Shown here: positions 28,840 through 40,050 of the stretch, piece after piece
How the letters are laid out: each line of letters begins with the position of its first letter
Numbering within the stretch: the first letter of the stretch is position 1
Assembly (NCBI GenBank): GCA_018136815.1
Contig: CM030934.1
Coordinates: 6,371,698-6,435,697, forward strand
Source of the DNA: Isochrysis galbana
Taxonomy: Eukaryota; Haptophyta; Isochrysidales; Isochrysidaceae
Reading direction: 5' to 3'
Length of the DNA: 64,000 nucleotides
The notes under the pieces: generated by a model
What the model saw: only the letters and a program-made list of their open reading frames with translations
What the model was told of the DNA's origin: nothing
Database searches by the model: none
Position numbers and translations under genes: made by a program

Positions 28840-29460
28840 TAAATCTTTTAGTAATCTCGCCTCGCACGCGGCTTAGGAACTCCACCGTGTAGCCACGCCC
28901 TATCCCTCTAAAACCTTACCCCCCTTAACTGTTAACTGTTAACTTGCCTTGCAGCTCATCCCCTTGTGCACTACCTACTACGAGGTGGGGGGGGCCTGGG
29001 TTGCGGGGGTGCTCGGGCTGGGCGGGGTGCTCCTGTCCCTAGTGGTGTTGTTCTCACCTTCCTCCTGTGCCACTAGGTACCCGGTCATCTTTTTTGTGGA
29101 GATCGCCCGGCAAGGGAATCGTGTGTCGCTCTTGTGGGGATGTGGTTTGGTCGAGCGCCCGTAATTTACTTGTTACTTGTCACTTGTCGTACTGTCGAGA
29201 TTCGTCTGGGCTTATGCGAGCTTCGCGGTTAGGTTCAGCATCTGCGCTACGAGTGTGAGGCTGTCGCCCATGGCTAGCCCACCTCTCTTATCTTTTACGA
29301 AATCCGGGGCACTTAGTCCTACTACCTGGTCTTTGAGTTTTGGTTTCCTGAGGTGAGAGGGTGCAACCTCAGGTTTGGTTGTTTTTTTGGCAAGTGCCCC
29401 CCGTGTGGACGGTATAAGTTCTACTTGAAGGACCCCCTTATTCAGGTACAGACTTGCAGT
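28840..29460 (-). mobile_element. Retroelement fragments including LINE polymerase C-terminus
   Basis: 28850-28915 resembles the 3' end of the hairpin elements. On the minus strand the frame that ends at 29212 reads DKRGGLAMGDSLTLVAQM...LTAKLA-stop, homologous to the C-terminal residues of the LINE at 41 kb (DKGGLKPSAELVELASKLG) and of the nested copy at 7.2 kb. The GGGTGCAACCTCAGG block at 29357-29372 has relatives at 24362 and 36998. It is a decayed LINE copy. Confidence 0.55.
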
Positions 29461-29881
29461 ATGCGGTTTGACCGCAGAAAAGGGGACATCGCAGCCAGTG
29501 CGCGATGTGCATCGGCCCCCCCCGGGGGCGCCGTGCGTGCGCATAGCAACTTCCATGAAGGTGCACGCCGACCGCGCGTTCCCTCGCGCGCGCTGCCGCG
29601 CTGCCCGCTAAAGCAAGCAGAATCAGCAAACAACAACCGCAACAGTGACAAGTGGAAGTGCGTCAACACCGTGTCAACACTTGTTGTGCCCTGCGTCAAC
29701 ACTTGTAAGAGGCCAGATGGGTTAACACCTTGCCCAAGCTACTGTAATGGGCCCTCGAGGGCGTGTCAACGTGAACCCATACGCCCTGCAGCTCCGTCAA
29801 GCGCCTCATACGCCATAAACACGCAACACGCCCAAGAAGAAATATCGCATATTGCCTTCTGCATTCTATGTATCCATGCAC

Positions 29882-31702
29882 CTATTTTGACGGAACATCC
29901 ACGCCTGTTTTGTCCCCATTGTGCACAGGTCTCTTAAAGCGCCAACACGCTATCATCTTACTCTCTCGACCAACGCTGAGTGCGGCTCTTAGCTGGAGAA
30001 GCCCACCATCTACAGCTCCACTCAGCCCATTCACACAGAATAGGCGTGGGCCACATCCATACGGTGTTAAGCGCGTGGCATTCTCTTCAGCAGCAAAGGT
30101 GGAGTATAACGCTCTCGTAAGTCCGTTAGAATTATGCACTTGTGAGTTGTGCATGCGCAGCGGACGAAAGGGAGGCGGCAGCGGTGGATCATCTCCAAAC
30201 AAAGCGTGACGATATCCTCTTTGCGAAAAGAACACGGCTGCAACTGAGACGTTCGACCACGTACTGAGCAACGCCTTGCACGCTGTTCCCATGAGCAACG
30301 CTTCGACGAGGACATCCTCTGCATTGGCTCTCGCATCCAAAGATGGGTCGAGATGTGCGGGCAATTGTCTCTCCGACAAAGGAACATCGACATGTGCGAC
30401 TCGTATATTGAACGATCGGAGTCTTGACGCGAAATTCAACTTGAATGAAGCGTCATCTGAACAGAGCAGCACACCTGAACAGCCCAAACCCTCGCAGAAT
30501 CCTCTGATGTGACTCAGCAGCTCGCTCTCCGGGACATCGTTCCCCGAACACTGTTGTAACTTGTCTGTGCGCCTTACATGTACAGCTAGCCATTCAGTGG
30601 GATCGTTTAGTCCGATCTCGGACCGAGTGCGTTCGACGCGCTGGCAAATATGCTGCCGAACCCGAATCCATCGGCGGACTGCTAAACGTCCGGCTTCGGC
30701 CGTGGCCTCGTCAAGGCGTCCCCCTCGACGCACAGACCCAACACTAGGAGCGTTTTCATCCGGAAACCCCTGGTCCGCGCCCTTGAAATGACCAAATTTA
30801 GGGAAAACGGGCTCACCGAAAGCACAGCTGATGGAAACATTAGGCGGTGCCTCAGTCGAACAAAACAAAGAGTCAAGTTGCTGTTGGAGCCGTCCGACGG
30901 ACAGGATGTATGTGGATTCCTCACTGCCAGGCGTCGAGCCACCATTAACAAACGACGAGCTTGCTGCCTGGCACATCCTGGCCTCCCTTGCATCTCCACT
31001 CCGCAAGGCGCCGCTTCCAAAGTGAATCTGACCTGGTTGCTCAAAGAAGGAATTCCACGCGTTTGCAGGGGGCCTACGTCCTCGAGCGTCACTAGCATGG
31101 AACAAGATGCGCTCATCAGTCCAATCGATTAGGACGCAGATGCTCCTTGGAGCATCATTCTGAGAGCTGCTTTCCTTGCTGTGTTCGGATGCGGTGGGTC
31201 CTGTCCGTCCTGCCTGCTTTTCAGCTCGCAACAAATGTTCTAAATACCCGAGCGCCCAAAATAGCATCGAAAAGAGTCCTTCGCACCAAATCTCTGCCCT
31301 CCACACACATACTGGCACTGTTGTGGGATCCACTTCATGTGCGCGCAGTGGCATCTCACATCCATCGAGCAGGCGGAGAGCGTATCCATCAAGCGGAACT
31401 AGTCTGGCCTCGGCTGCTACGCTTGAGGAAGGGCCGCTCTGGAAATCCTGCCACTCGATAGAGCGCTCGCCTGCGCGATGCCTCCGCCTCCTCTCTGCCT
31501 CGTCATCGACGACAGCCGGCCGCAGCTGGTGGGTGGCTCCGTCTGGCGCCAGGACTCGCGAACCACTGGGAATGCGTGGGCGCTGGCGGGTGAGAGCGTA
31601 GGCACGTCGAATTGCGACGTCGAACGTGCCAAGACGCGCCTCCTCCCCGTGGCTCACCCGGAGCCACTCGTCCTGCAGCCCGCCGCAGTTGACGAGCAGC
31701 AT
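29882..31702 (-). CDS. Fucosyltransferase-like protein (GT23/NodZ-type)
   Basis: Continuous frame ending at TAG 29882; first in-frame ATG at 31702 gives 606 residues. WLAVHVRRTDKLQQC (residues 380-395) is the nucleotide-sugar-binding HVRRTDK motif of alpha-1,6-fucosyltransferases. It is followed by VLLCSDDASFKLNF and by DVLVEALLMGTACKALLSTWSNVSV, corresponding to the second Rossmann half of the GT-B fold. These enzymes transfer fucose from GDP-fucose to glycans or peptides in the secretory pathway. No signal peptide or N-terminal anchor is visible. The frame is open for 11 codons above the ATG but without another start, and a piggyBac-type element begins 95 nt upstream, so a first exon may have been displaced. 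The exact acceptor is unknown. Confidence 0.7.
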   Translation of the reverse strand: MLLVNCGGLQDEWLRVSHGEEARLGTFDVAIRRAYALTRQRPRIPSGSRVLAPDGATHQLRPAVVDDEAERRRRHRAGERSIEWQDFQSGPSSSVAAEARLVPLDGYALRLLDGCEMPLRAHEVDPTTVPVCVWRAEIWCEGLFSMLFWALGYLEHLLRAEKQAGRTGPTASEHSKESSSQNDAPRSICVLIDWTDERILFHASDARGRRPPANAWNSFFEQPGQIHFGSGALRSGDAREARMCQAASSSFVNGGSTPGSEESTYILSVGRLQQQLDSLFCSTEAPPNVSISCAFGEPVFPKFGHFKGADQGFPDENAPSVGSVRRGGRLDEATAEAGRLAVRRWIRVRQHICQRVERTRSEIGLNDPTEWLAVHVRRTDKLQQCSGNDVPESELLSHIRGFCEGLGCSGVLLCSDDASFKLNFASRLRSFNIRVAHVDVPLSERQLPAHLDPSLDARANAEDVLVEALLMGTACKALLSTWSNVSVAAVFFSQRGYRHALFGDDPPLPPPFRPLRMHNSQVHNSNGLTRALYSTFAAEENATRLTPYGCGPRLFCVNGLSGAVDGGLLQLRAALSVGRESKMIACWRFKRPVHNGDKTGVDVPSK

Positions 31703-31797
31703 CGCGCGGCAGAGAGCCCTCGTGGCTTCATTCACAGCTCGCTCGACATGTGTGTATCACCCGACATGAGCCAACGGCCCCCATACCAGGAGCTACT

Positions 31798-33757
31798 TTA
31801 AGGTGGTAGGTGCAACTATCGGCGGGCCTTCTACGGAGGTCCCATGGCGACGGCGGTGCTGGCAGTCGGCCGCAGGCATGGGGCTCTAGCTCCAGAATGC
31901 ATTGGGGAAAGTCGGTGAAGCCGCGGCTGTGGGCAGAGCTCGATGGGGTGCACCACTTGGATCGAAGGTGCAGGAGCGGCGCCTGAGTCATTCCGCCGCG
32001 GGAGCGCCGCCCTTGCATCCTCTCCGCAACGCGAGCGTGGCAGTGTTGAGCGAGCGCAATGTCGGTGTGGGGGGCATGTGCTTGGCCTCACAGGTGCAGA
32101 GGCGGGGCAGGTCGATCCCACCGGTATGTGGGGCGACTGCTGTGCCGCTGGGCGCGCACTTGGGTCCGAAGGGGCCGCGCTGCGGCGGCTCTTCTGGCAT
32201 GCGCTCATGGCTGGCGTTTTACGTCTGCATGCGAGGCGGCAGAATTCGAGGTGGTGGCGGGCAGAAGCGGCGCTCCCCGGCTATGAGGCGCGTGGAGGTT
32301 GATCCAGGGTGTCTCGGGACTCCATCCACGGGCGTTGATTGCTGTGCAGAGCCTGCTACGAGCCGCGCTTTGCGTCGGAATCGAAAGCACCGGATACTTT
32401 TGGAAGGGTGCACAACGAGTGCCCGTGTTGTCACGTGTTGCTGTGCGCGGCGAGATCGGTTTCAGGAGCTGTCAGTGGGCTCATCTGAGAGATGACAGTG
32501 AATGCTAGCAAGCTCATATTTTTTGGTGAATTGTGGTGATTCACAATGTATTTTTAGAGCGACCTGAATTTGGCCAATTTGGAAAAACTTTGTTTTTGAG
32601 GTCTCGCCGTCCGTAACTCAGCAGGACGTCTTCTACAATTCATCAAAAAATGTGCAACTGCAAGGTTGTGGGGGTGACCTGCGGTGTGCCAAAGGGTTCT
32701 CGCTAAAAATGTCGTGGAGAAGATTATCGGCGATATATACGGCGCGCCATCCGCGACCAAACGCCCCCCCGAAACATCCCCAATCACCACTCGCTCGCGG
32801 CGAGGCGTCAACAGCTGCGCAAACGAGGGCAAGCAGGGACAGGCAGAAGGAAAGCGAAAGGACTCTGCAAAGACGCAAAGACACCTTTCACTTTGCACAC
32901 TCCACGAGTAAGTACCAGGCACCCTGTCCCGCGAAAGATGAAGACTTGTCCGCCGCTGCAGAACAGTAAAAGTCTCGCGTAAGGTAATGTGCGGCCGTGG
33001 TGTCGTCGCAACTGTAGTATACAAGCCAGTTAGCGACGTCCTCGCCATCAAGCTCAGCATCGTCTGTGTTTGCCTCGACGACGGTGCCCTGCAGCCACCC
33101 TGCCCCATCCCAGTAGCACATGAGGCTCCGGTCGGTGAGGTCCTCGCCGTCTTCGGGCGGTGAGCATTGCGGACGTAGACACGCAGCCGCAGCCGTGAGA
33201 AGCATTGGGCTCCGCCGCCGCGTGGTCGCGAGAGGAGGAGGCGCCTGAACAGTGGGCGTGTGCATCTGCCTCTGCTCCCCGTCCGCCGTTCATACACCTG
33301 GTAGACGCTGGATGGCAAAGCTCGGTGCACATCGTCCCCGCTGCCCGGCAGGGGCAGGCACGTTGGCACGCCGCGGTACAAGTGCACGCTCCTACAGCAC
33401 CTTTCCCCTCTGCTGCTGAGGAACAACGAGCCTTGCGGTGGTGTCTCCCTTGCCTTTCCAAACGGGCGGCCAACCTTTGCTCGAGGTCGTGCACCCCCCC
33501 CAGGGTTTGCTGCCGCAGCAGGTCTTGCCTTCTTCGGCCGTCCGCGAGGTCGAGGCGCTGGCGGGCTGTCCTCTGCCATGGGAGGCTCACGATCCGAGAG
33601 CTCAGGTGCATCTCCCTCATCATCATCGGTCCCACACCCTGACCGTGAGTCGCTGCAGCCCTCTGCGCTTGCGCTGCGTCGCATCGCTCGTGGGAGAAAG
33701 AGAGAGGGCGGGGAGGTGGGGGGGGGGGCAAAAAAAAAGTTGCACCTACCACCTTAA
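31798..33757 (-). mobile_element. piggyBac-type element with TTAA duplication and 15-bp inverted ends
   Basis: TTAA (31798-31801) is followed by GGTGGTAGGTGCAAC, and GTTGCACCTACCACC is followed by TTAA (33754-33757). The two 15-mers are exact reverse complements, so the 1952-bp interior (31802-33753) has the structure of a piggyBac insertion. On the minus strand a frame from ATG 33684 encodes an acidic, Pro/Arg-rich N-terminus with an AT-hook-like PRPRGRPKKARP. Another minus frame (33265-32888) encodes DRSLMCYWDGAGWLQGTVVE, resembling a Tudor-like fold. No DDD catalytic core could be recognised, so the element is probably non-autonomous or decayed. The left third (31.8-32.5 kb) has no credible frame. 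Confidence 0.8.
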
Positions 33758-33783
33758 CTACTTTATTTACCGGGGGGGACTTT

Positions 33784-33972
33784 TTGCCTGATCGCCAACA
33801 GGATCCAGTGCTACGGCGCTACGGCCCGCCGTACAATGATTGGTTCGACGGCCAAGTGATGAAAGTGGGAACCAACAAGTGGGAAGTAACATGTGCAGTT
33901 GATGGCTCGGTCTCCACGATCACGGACATCAACCTGCAACCTGCTCCGGAAATCCATAAACGTAGTGAGTAG
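33784..33972 (+). CDS. Short Tudor-like reading frame
   Basis: 62 residues: VLRRYGPPYNDWFDGQVMKV and NKWEVTCAVDGSVSTITDIN. The W-F-DG-V pattern resembles a Tudor/agenet barrel and the Tudor-like segment in the neighbouring piggyBac-type element. It is probably a transposon-derived remnant rather than a gene. Confidence 0.3.
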   Translation: MPDRQQDPVLRRYGPPYNDWFDGQVMKVGTNKWEVTCAVDGSVSTITDINLQPAPEIHKRSE

Positions 33973-35083
33973 TGAGTAATGAAGCCGCCGTAATGGCAAT
34001 GCCAGAGTCAAAGAAGGTTTCAAATACTTGAACGGTCACCTTACAGAAAACTGCACGTGGCGGTCGTCGCATACCTCCGCATGGAGTACATCAAGGCGGT
34101 CGTGTACCATGACCATGAACCATGACCATGAAGAGTATCCTGTATCCCATGGTGGAAGTGTGAACTGTGGCGGTCAGCTGCACTACTCTGGATTCAGGAG
34201 AAGGAGGCCGTCTTAAATCTAAATCACGCATCACGGAGGCAGTCGCCGAGGATGCAGGAGCAGGAGAAAGGATGACAAAGAAGGTGAAGCGCCACGCTGG
34301 TGTTTGAGCGTGACACAAAATGATTTCATTACTAGTACACAAATTAAACCATTACCATTATAAATTAACCATTGTAACCATGGACCATGGACATTTGACA
34401 TTTGATGATTTGATGGCTCAACCGAGTCTGTCCTCTGTCCCATATTCGACGGAACGTGACCTCATCAAATACACGGGAGCCACCCGGATCGTCACGCCGA
34501 TCGGGCAGTAGGGGTAGGCCAGGATGAGGATGTCCACAAATTCTCGCCCAAATTTCCCTCAAAAATATCCAAGAACTATCCAAGATTCAAGCGCCAGCCC
34601 AAATATCTGAAAAAAGTCAAACTGTTGTTACAAGTGCTCCTCGCACTTGCCCTCCATGAAGAGCGAAGAGCGCCTGAAGGCCTCAGAGAGCTCTCTTCAC
34701 AGGGTGAAGGGGTGGTCAGTAATGATACGTAAAGTACGTACTCCTACGAATCAGAGGAGCGAACGACGCGAAGGGTCGCTGCAGCAGCGGCCCCAATACG
34801 TCAAAGACACTGCTGAACGCAACAGCTGTCTGCCTTGCCCCCGCCCCCCCTCCCCCTCGCTCCCCTTTGAAATGTGCTGCGCGGGAGGTTTGGGTCCGCG
34901 CTGCGTGGCAGACGAAGAAGTTCGAACTTCTACGTGCTTCTTCTGATTCGGCAAGATGCGGAGGCACCGAGGGATCCGGCCGGCCGCGGGGGGAGGGGAA
35001 GGGGCGGGGCGGGGAGAGAGCTAAAGCCTCGCCGCCCCAAGCTGTTTCGAGAGGGCGCACCACCGGACCTCTGCCAGCGCGCC
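33973..35083. other. Stretch without a recognised gene
   Basis: Contains CATGACCATGAACC short repeats (34106-34135) and ATGGACC words near 34380. The purine-rich 34960-35020 precedes the LYR gene. Confidence 0.5.
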
Positions 35084-35497
35084 ATGACTCTCTCTCCCAG
35101 CCCAGATCTGATCCGGGTGCTCTATCGTAGCCTGCTTCGATCTGTCCTGCGCACTGAGCGCAGAGCCCGCCCCGAGCAGTGGGCGGTCATTAGCCACTGC
35201 CAACGCGCTCTAGTCAAGCGACACTGCGAGGGCAATGTCTCGACAGATATGGCTGAGGCACTCAACCAGAGGCTTCCACCATCCCAGCTGGTGCAACGCG
35301 CCTTTCGGGTCGAAAGTGGTGCCATGGGCGACGTCGATTTTGCTTTCCGCGCGCTGCGATGCTCCGGGCAGATTGCCACCTGGCTCGAAGAGAACAACGC
35401 TCTCCACGCCTCGATGCGCGGACTGAGCGCGCGGGAGGCGCCGGCACAGCCGCCAGCGAGCTTTGTCGCTGAACAGATGATACTTAAGAGGGTGTGA
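35084..35497 (+). CDS. LYR-motif protein (probable mitochondrial assembly factor)
   Basis: 137 residues from ATG 35084. It opens with SPDLIRVLYRSLLRSVLRTE, the Leu-Tyr-Arg motif in an amphipathic helix that defines Complex1_LYR proteins. Further basic helices follow, typical of the three-helix fold. LYR proteins act in the mitochondrial matrix with acyl carrier protein and the Fe-S machinery to assemble respiratory complexes. The frame is open upstream to 34874 but that part is GC-rich and unlike protein. At 137 residues it is longer than most LYRM proteins, and the last 60 residues are unassigned. Which LYR subfamily it belongs to is unclear. Confidence 0.55.
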   Translation: MTLSPSPDLIRVLYRSLLRSVLRTERRARPEQWAVISHCQRALVKRHCEGNVSTDMAEALNQRLPPSQLVQRAFRVESGAMGDVDFAFRALRCSGQIATWLEENNALHASMRGLSAREAPAQPPASFVAEQMILKRV

Positions 35498-36690
35498 AGC
35501 CGTGAGTCGCACTCCCAGCTCCATGTCCATTTCCCACTCGCGAACACCCAGCTCAGGGTGAGTGTTCAAGTGGGCACAACTTGATGTGAGTGCTGTATTT
35601 GGTTCATGAAGACTGAAGCTTCGAACGGGGCTTCTTGGTCTTCTGTTACGTGCAGACTGCCAAGGATTTCCAGCGTCTTGCATCTATTTGCGCCTTAGCC
35701 TATGGCTTGTGAGCGCCAGCGGGCCGCGATCGCTTGCAGTTTGTTGCTTTCCGGCTTGTGGCATGTGTGCCTCAAGGAATGGGCACGTCGTACACTAAGT
35801 GCATACGTACTCAAACCCACACAGCGACTGGCTCTGACTTGCTCAGGTCATACATCTCGCTTGTATTATGGTCATTTGGCGAAACAGCGTCGCTGCTAGA
35901 CGACTCTGGTGGGCGAGACCACCCGCGGACGCGGAAGCGGCCTCTATCCTCTAGCTTATTGTGGTGAGGCGTGTAAAGTTGAAAGTTACCATCCGTCACA
36001 AGAATTCCAAATCATCTCGCCACACGCGCGGCCGTGAGATTCTGTTTAGGACCCCGAAACCAGACGCCGCCTTTACTATCCCCTACATGGCGGAAGACTG
36101 CGCGCAATATCTAGAACACCTCCCGGAGGAATTCACCCACGAAGGACGAAGGGCGCAAAATATCGAGGACGCCCCTCCCTGCTCCCTGCTTCCTTGGGTC
36201 GTGCGATAGAGTCGTCCGACACTCAGTACACATTTTAGTTAACGCGAAACCACGACCGGAACCAGACGCCGAGCATGCGCCGAAAATGTAAGGGCGGAGC
36301 ACGAAGACACAGCAAGAGAGCAGCCGCCGTAAAGAGATAAAGGCGTTGGAAGTACCCCGTACCGTATCCCGTATACCAATTACCAAGTAGTCAGAAATCT
36401 TTGTGGAACCATTTATTTGCAGCTCCACGTGAAGCAATTAATGACTCACACCTTGCTAGCATAGACCCAACAGGACCACTGAGCGCTACTATGGTCCTCC
36501 CTGTATTTTGGGCTTGCTATAGTGATAGTGATGGGGAAGAACAGTACACCTAAACGTCCGTTTTCCATGAATTCACTAAAATTTTCACAAACAGCAAATA
36601 GGGGCTGAAAATTGAAAATTGTGTGAAATTTCACATTTCTGACGTCATAAAGTGGACATAGGCGAGGGTCATAAAAATATTCTTGAAGGC
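35498..36690. other. Stretch without a recognised gene
   Basis: Mixed composition with no frame above 160 residues that shows domain structure. 36446-36660 is AT-rich spacer. Confidence 0.5.
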
Positions 36691-36699
36691 GTCCGCTAA

Positions 36700-37170
36700 G
36701 CGACTAGAGACACTCCCTTTACCTTTACCGGGTCACCGCCGCCATCGCCCTAGCCCCTACCGCACTCCGCACTCCCCTTTCCGCTCTCCCAATCATTCCT
36801 TTTTCTTCGGTTTTTCGGGTTGTTGGCCTATGGGCACTACTTTGAGTCTAGCGCCGGGGGAGCGGTGGGGCGGGCCTGTTGATTGTTGATGTGTTCTTAG
36901 GTGGCGGCATGACACGGGTCGCCGCGTTGTGGGGGGGCCGCCAATCGGCTTCCCCTACCTATATCTATGGGTATGTGGGTTTTTAGGGCCGCTTCGCTTA
37001 GTTAGAGGTTGCGACCTAACTAAGGGTTGCTTGTTTTCTTGGCAACACCCCCATAAGGATGGTATAGGTATAAGTTTTGCTTGCAGCCCCCCCCCCCCTT
37101 CTCCCCCCTCTTCCCCCCCCCCTATCCCCCAAAACCGAAACGACGGAGGATGTGAAGGGTGAAGGGTTCA
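36700..37170 (-). mobile_element. LINE 3'-region fragment
   Basis: The AACCCGAAAAACCGAAGAAAA block on the minus strand (about 36790-36835), followed by GC-rich 3' sequence, is shared with copies at 39.8 and 40.7 kb. The ATAAGGATGGTATAGG block near 37050 resembles 29400. No intact coding region remains. Confidence 0.45.
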
Positions 37171-37351
37171 CTTGAAACTCCCAGCTTGAAACCTAAAAAC
37201 TCGAACGCGAAATGCGATTTTTTTGTTTTTGTATACGGATGATGTTGAAGACTACGGTCATTGACGTTAAAACGACCCACGGACCCACGGGCAGATTCAC
37301 ACATGCACAGACTCACAGCTCACAGGGCACCTAAGACTAAGACGCTCGACC

Positions 37352-37440
37352 CAGTGGATTGGGGCCCTACTATGCATTCCCTACTACTTTGCCGCAGAGA
37401 TCTACCCGCGAGCGACGAAATCACGCTTGGGGGCTTGTAT
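37352..37440 (+). pseudogene. Orphan exon of an MFS transporter
   Basis: One frame reads WIGALLCIPYYFAAEIYPRA then TKSRLGACM: a hydrophobic helix ending in the AAEIYPRAT-x-x-R-x-G motif of major-facilitator carriers. A possible acceptor (CCAG) precedes it. No other exon is found within 2 kb, so it looks like a transposed or decayed fragment. Confidence 0.35.
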
Positions 37441-37489
37441 GAGGCGGCTTAAAGGGGCGCGCGGTAGCTCGCCCCTAGTACGTAGGTGT

Positions 37490-37600
37490 TTGCTGCAGTC
37501 ATGCGCGAGTCGTGGATATGCGGGGTAGTCTAACATGGCTAGTGGCAGTAGCGGTACTAACTCTCACTAGAAAATTAAAAATAAAGTTAGTTGCGCAACT
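37490..37600 (+). mobile_element. 3' end of an E-type retroelement
   Basis: GGCTAGTGGCAGTAGCGGTACTAAC, the conserved 3' loop and right stem of family E, followed by an A/T-rich tail (AAAATTAAAAATAAAG). The rest of the element is missing. Confidence 0.55.
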
Positions 37601-37671
37601 AGCGTTGAAGCTTTAAGAAGTGCAAGTCTAGCTGTTGGCGCCCTACACGCATCCCTCCGGACGAATTTGGG

Positions 37672-39419
37672 CTATTGAATCATGCCCCCAATGCTCCCGT
37701 CAGCATTCACCACATGGCGCTCCGCATCGCCGTCGTCCACATCGCCCGCCTCTATTCGATCGAGGGGATTGGGCTCCTGTGTCTCCTCGTCATCGTCTAA
37801 ATCCAAAAATTCCGCATCTTCCCCCCAACTTGGATCTACATCGAGAGACAAGGAATCCTCCTCCTCATCTGAGAACATACCGCGGACATACTCTTCCTCT
37901 TCCTCCGCCATTTTTCGCCGTCGCCGAAGTTCAGCCTCGCGCTTCTCCTCAGATACTGATGACCCGCTCCCAGCAACACGCTTTCCCGTAGACCCGCCCT
38001 TCGGAGAGGCTTGGCCTCCTGTGACCCTTCCGCTTCGTTGCTGGGCGTCATCGCGTTTAGCTCGCACCGATGCCTCGTGCCGACGCCTCCTCTCTGTCTG
38101 CACATCTTTGAAGGTCGGAGCACTACTAGACGCAGGCTTGGACGACCCCTTGCTCGCACGCGTCCCTCCTTTTCTGCTAGCTCCACCGTCGTTCGTGCCC
38201 TTGGAGGCACTCTGTTTTCGCCACGCAATCGTGGGAGGCTTGCGCAAGGCTGTCAGCTCCAGTTTCCCATCGACATGTTGCATCAAAAAATCTCTGAGGG
38301 ACTCAGATGAAAAGACCCCTTTATGCGCCTTGGCACCAAGGGTGTGACTCTTTGCGCCCTTATCACTAGCAATGGCCGAGGACCGCAATGCAAGAAGCTG
38401 GGGAGCATCGCGCGTGACGTCGGGCAACTTTCGCGCAAGTGAGAAGTCGTATCGCGCCATATTTAGGGTCAACTGCATGACAAAGGGTGTATGCACATGA
38501 GTAGGAGTAGTTTAAAGCAAGGACTAGTCACAGGCTTCCGTGGAAGGGCGACGGGCAAGAAAACAGTCGGTGCCTGAGTCTCCGATACGAGGACCCAGTG
38601 GGAAGTAGACGCTACATATGCAGAGTGTGGAGGAGCGCATGCGGGCAAGAGACCCACAAAGTGAATCGTCCGAAATTCGGGCAAGATGGACTTCAATGCT
38701 CGCTTATCGTCGAGCTTGAGGTCGCCGTGGTAGAGGACGACAGCACAAAAGCGGCTCTTATCAACACACACATCGTGCAGCTGCTCCGTCTTCGTCACAG
38801 GCCACAGCTTGTGTTCTGCTCGCTCTTTGACAAAGTTAACTAGAGCAGAGGCTTGCTGCCGAACCGAAGGGAAAAGCGATGCCGAGAGACCCGCCTTTGT
38901 GAGGTGCGTCTGCGTGAGTTGCACCGGCGGAAGCCCATTTGCGACAAGGGCTATCAACGGCATCACGGTGTCATCCAGTCTGCATCGCGCACAGGAAATG
39001 TGAAGATTGGTCCATGCCAGTGTCACCAGGAAACTTCCACATACTTAGCACGAGTCAAAACGTCTTGGTGTCTAGGCGCAGCGATCTGCAGCTCTCGCTC
39101 ACCGGAAGCGCTCGAGCGTATTCTTTCCCGAGGGCAGCCTCTTTTTACAATCGAGAATCGCCACGTTCACCTCATCGGGCATCGCGCTCAGCGCGGTCTG
39201 CACCACTGCATGAGCATGTTCAGCCGGTGACGAGTCGGCGCGCGAGGCGGCAGTGATGTCGATGGCGCTGACGCACTGGATGAGCCATGGGTCGCCGGAG
39301 AAAAAGACGCTCCTGAGCTCCTCCGAGCTGCCGCGCAGCGCCACCACCGAGCGCTGCCCGAGCGCGAGGGGCAGCAGGGCGAGGGCCAGCGCGAGCTCGG
39401 CGCGCGGGAGGCGCGCCAT
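37672..39419 (-). CDS. Secretory-pathway thioredoxin-fold protein
   Basis: Three exons, 39103-39419, 38658-38979 and 37672-38472 (introns 123 and 185 nt), give 479 residues. It starts with a signal peptide (LPRAELALALALLPLALGQR). A thioredoxin-like domain follows (VFFSGDPWLIQCVSA, EVNVAILDCKKRL, TLERFRLDDTVMPLIALVAN), then a second (CAVVLYHGDLKLDDKRALKS, RTIHFLTLNMARYDFSLARK, HKGVFSSESLRDFLMQ). Neither has a CxxC active site, so it is not an oxidoreductase but more likely a chaperone-like or structural member, comparable with the thioredoxin part of DNAJC16. The last 180 residues are disordered, first basic, then a coiled coil (EEKREAELRRRRKMAEEEEE) and a strongly acidic end. No ER-retention signal is present. 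The splices restore frame and fold, so the model is well supported; the function is inferred. Confidence 0.72.
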
Positions 39420-39689
39420 CCTTCTTGGCCAAAACGATTCTCTTGGAGCGATCGATCGATCCGGTTTTCATACTCTATGTCTCTAGTCTAGAGAAGAGTA
39501 GAGTAGAGCTCATATGGCTGGTGTAGGAGTAGGTAGACTTGCTGGGGACAAGGTGTGAATGCCAACACGCCAACACCAACACCCACCTACGACGATGAAA
39601 GGCGCTCACGATCCGCTTGGTACTCCTAGTGTGAGAGTCGAGGAGCCAACCAAGATGTGCGCACGCCGCCGTCGAAGGTCCGTTCGTCT

Positions 39690-40050
39690 CATATATGTTA
39701 GAAAAACATCTGAAGATTCTGGGCTACACACCTATTGGACGCTCGGTACCTATTACCGCCCCGCTGTCAATGCCCTCGTCTCCCTTCCCTCCACCACCTC
39801 CTCTTCCCCCCCTCTTTCCTTTTTCTTGGGTTTCCGGGGTGCGGCCCGGGTGCACTACCGTGGGCCCGGTTCGGAATGCGGAATGCGGGGTCCGGGCAGA
39901 CCTTCTGGCTTTTGGTTGGTGTTTCTTTGTCATTCACATTCATCTTTTCAGTCTGCGGATTTAGGTTGTCTGTCCTAGGAGTATCGCGGTCCTCTGAGTC
40001 GTCATGGGTGCATAGGTGGTTCTTGCGTGTGCACGTGATGTGCTATAAAG
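39690..40050 (-). mobile_element. LINE 3' untranslated fragment
   Basis: Minus-strand sequence with CCGGAAACCCAAGAAAAAGG and, at the 3' end, GTGTGTAGCCCAGAATCTTC then AGATGTTTTT; the same terminus occurs in the LINE at 40585. About 360 bp remain. Confidence 0.6.

Noticed and set aside
32554-33684. Full 376-residue frame as piggyBac transposase
   Set aside because: After about 85 residues the sequence is a shadow of the Tudor-like frame, and no conserved catalytic Asp region is visible.
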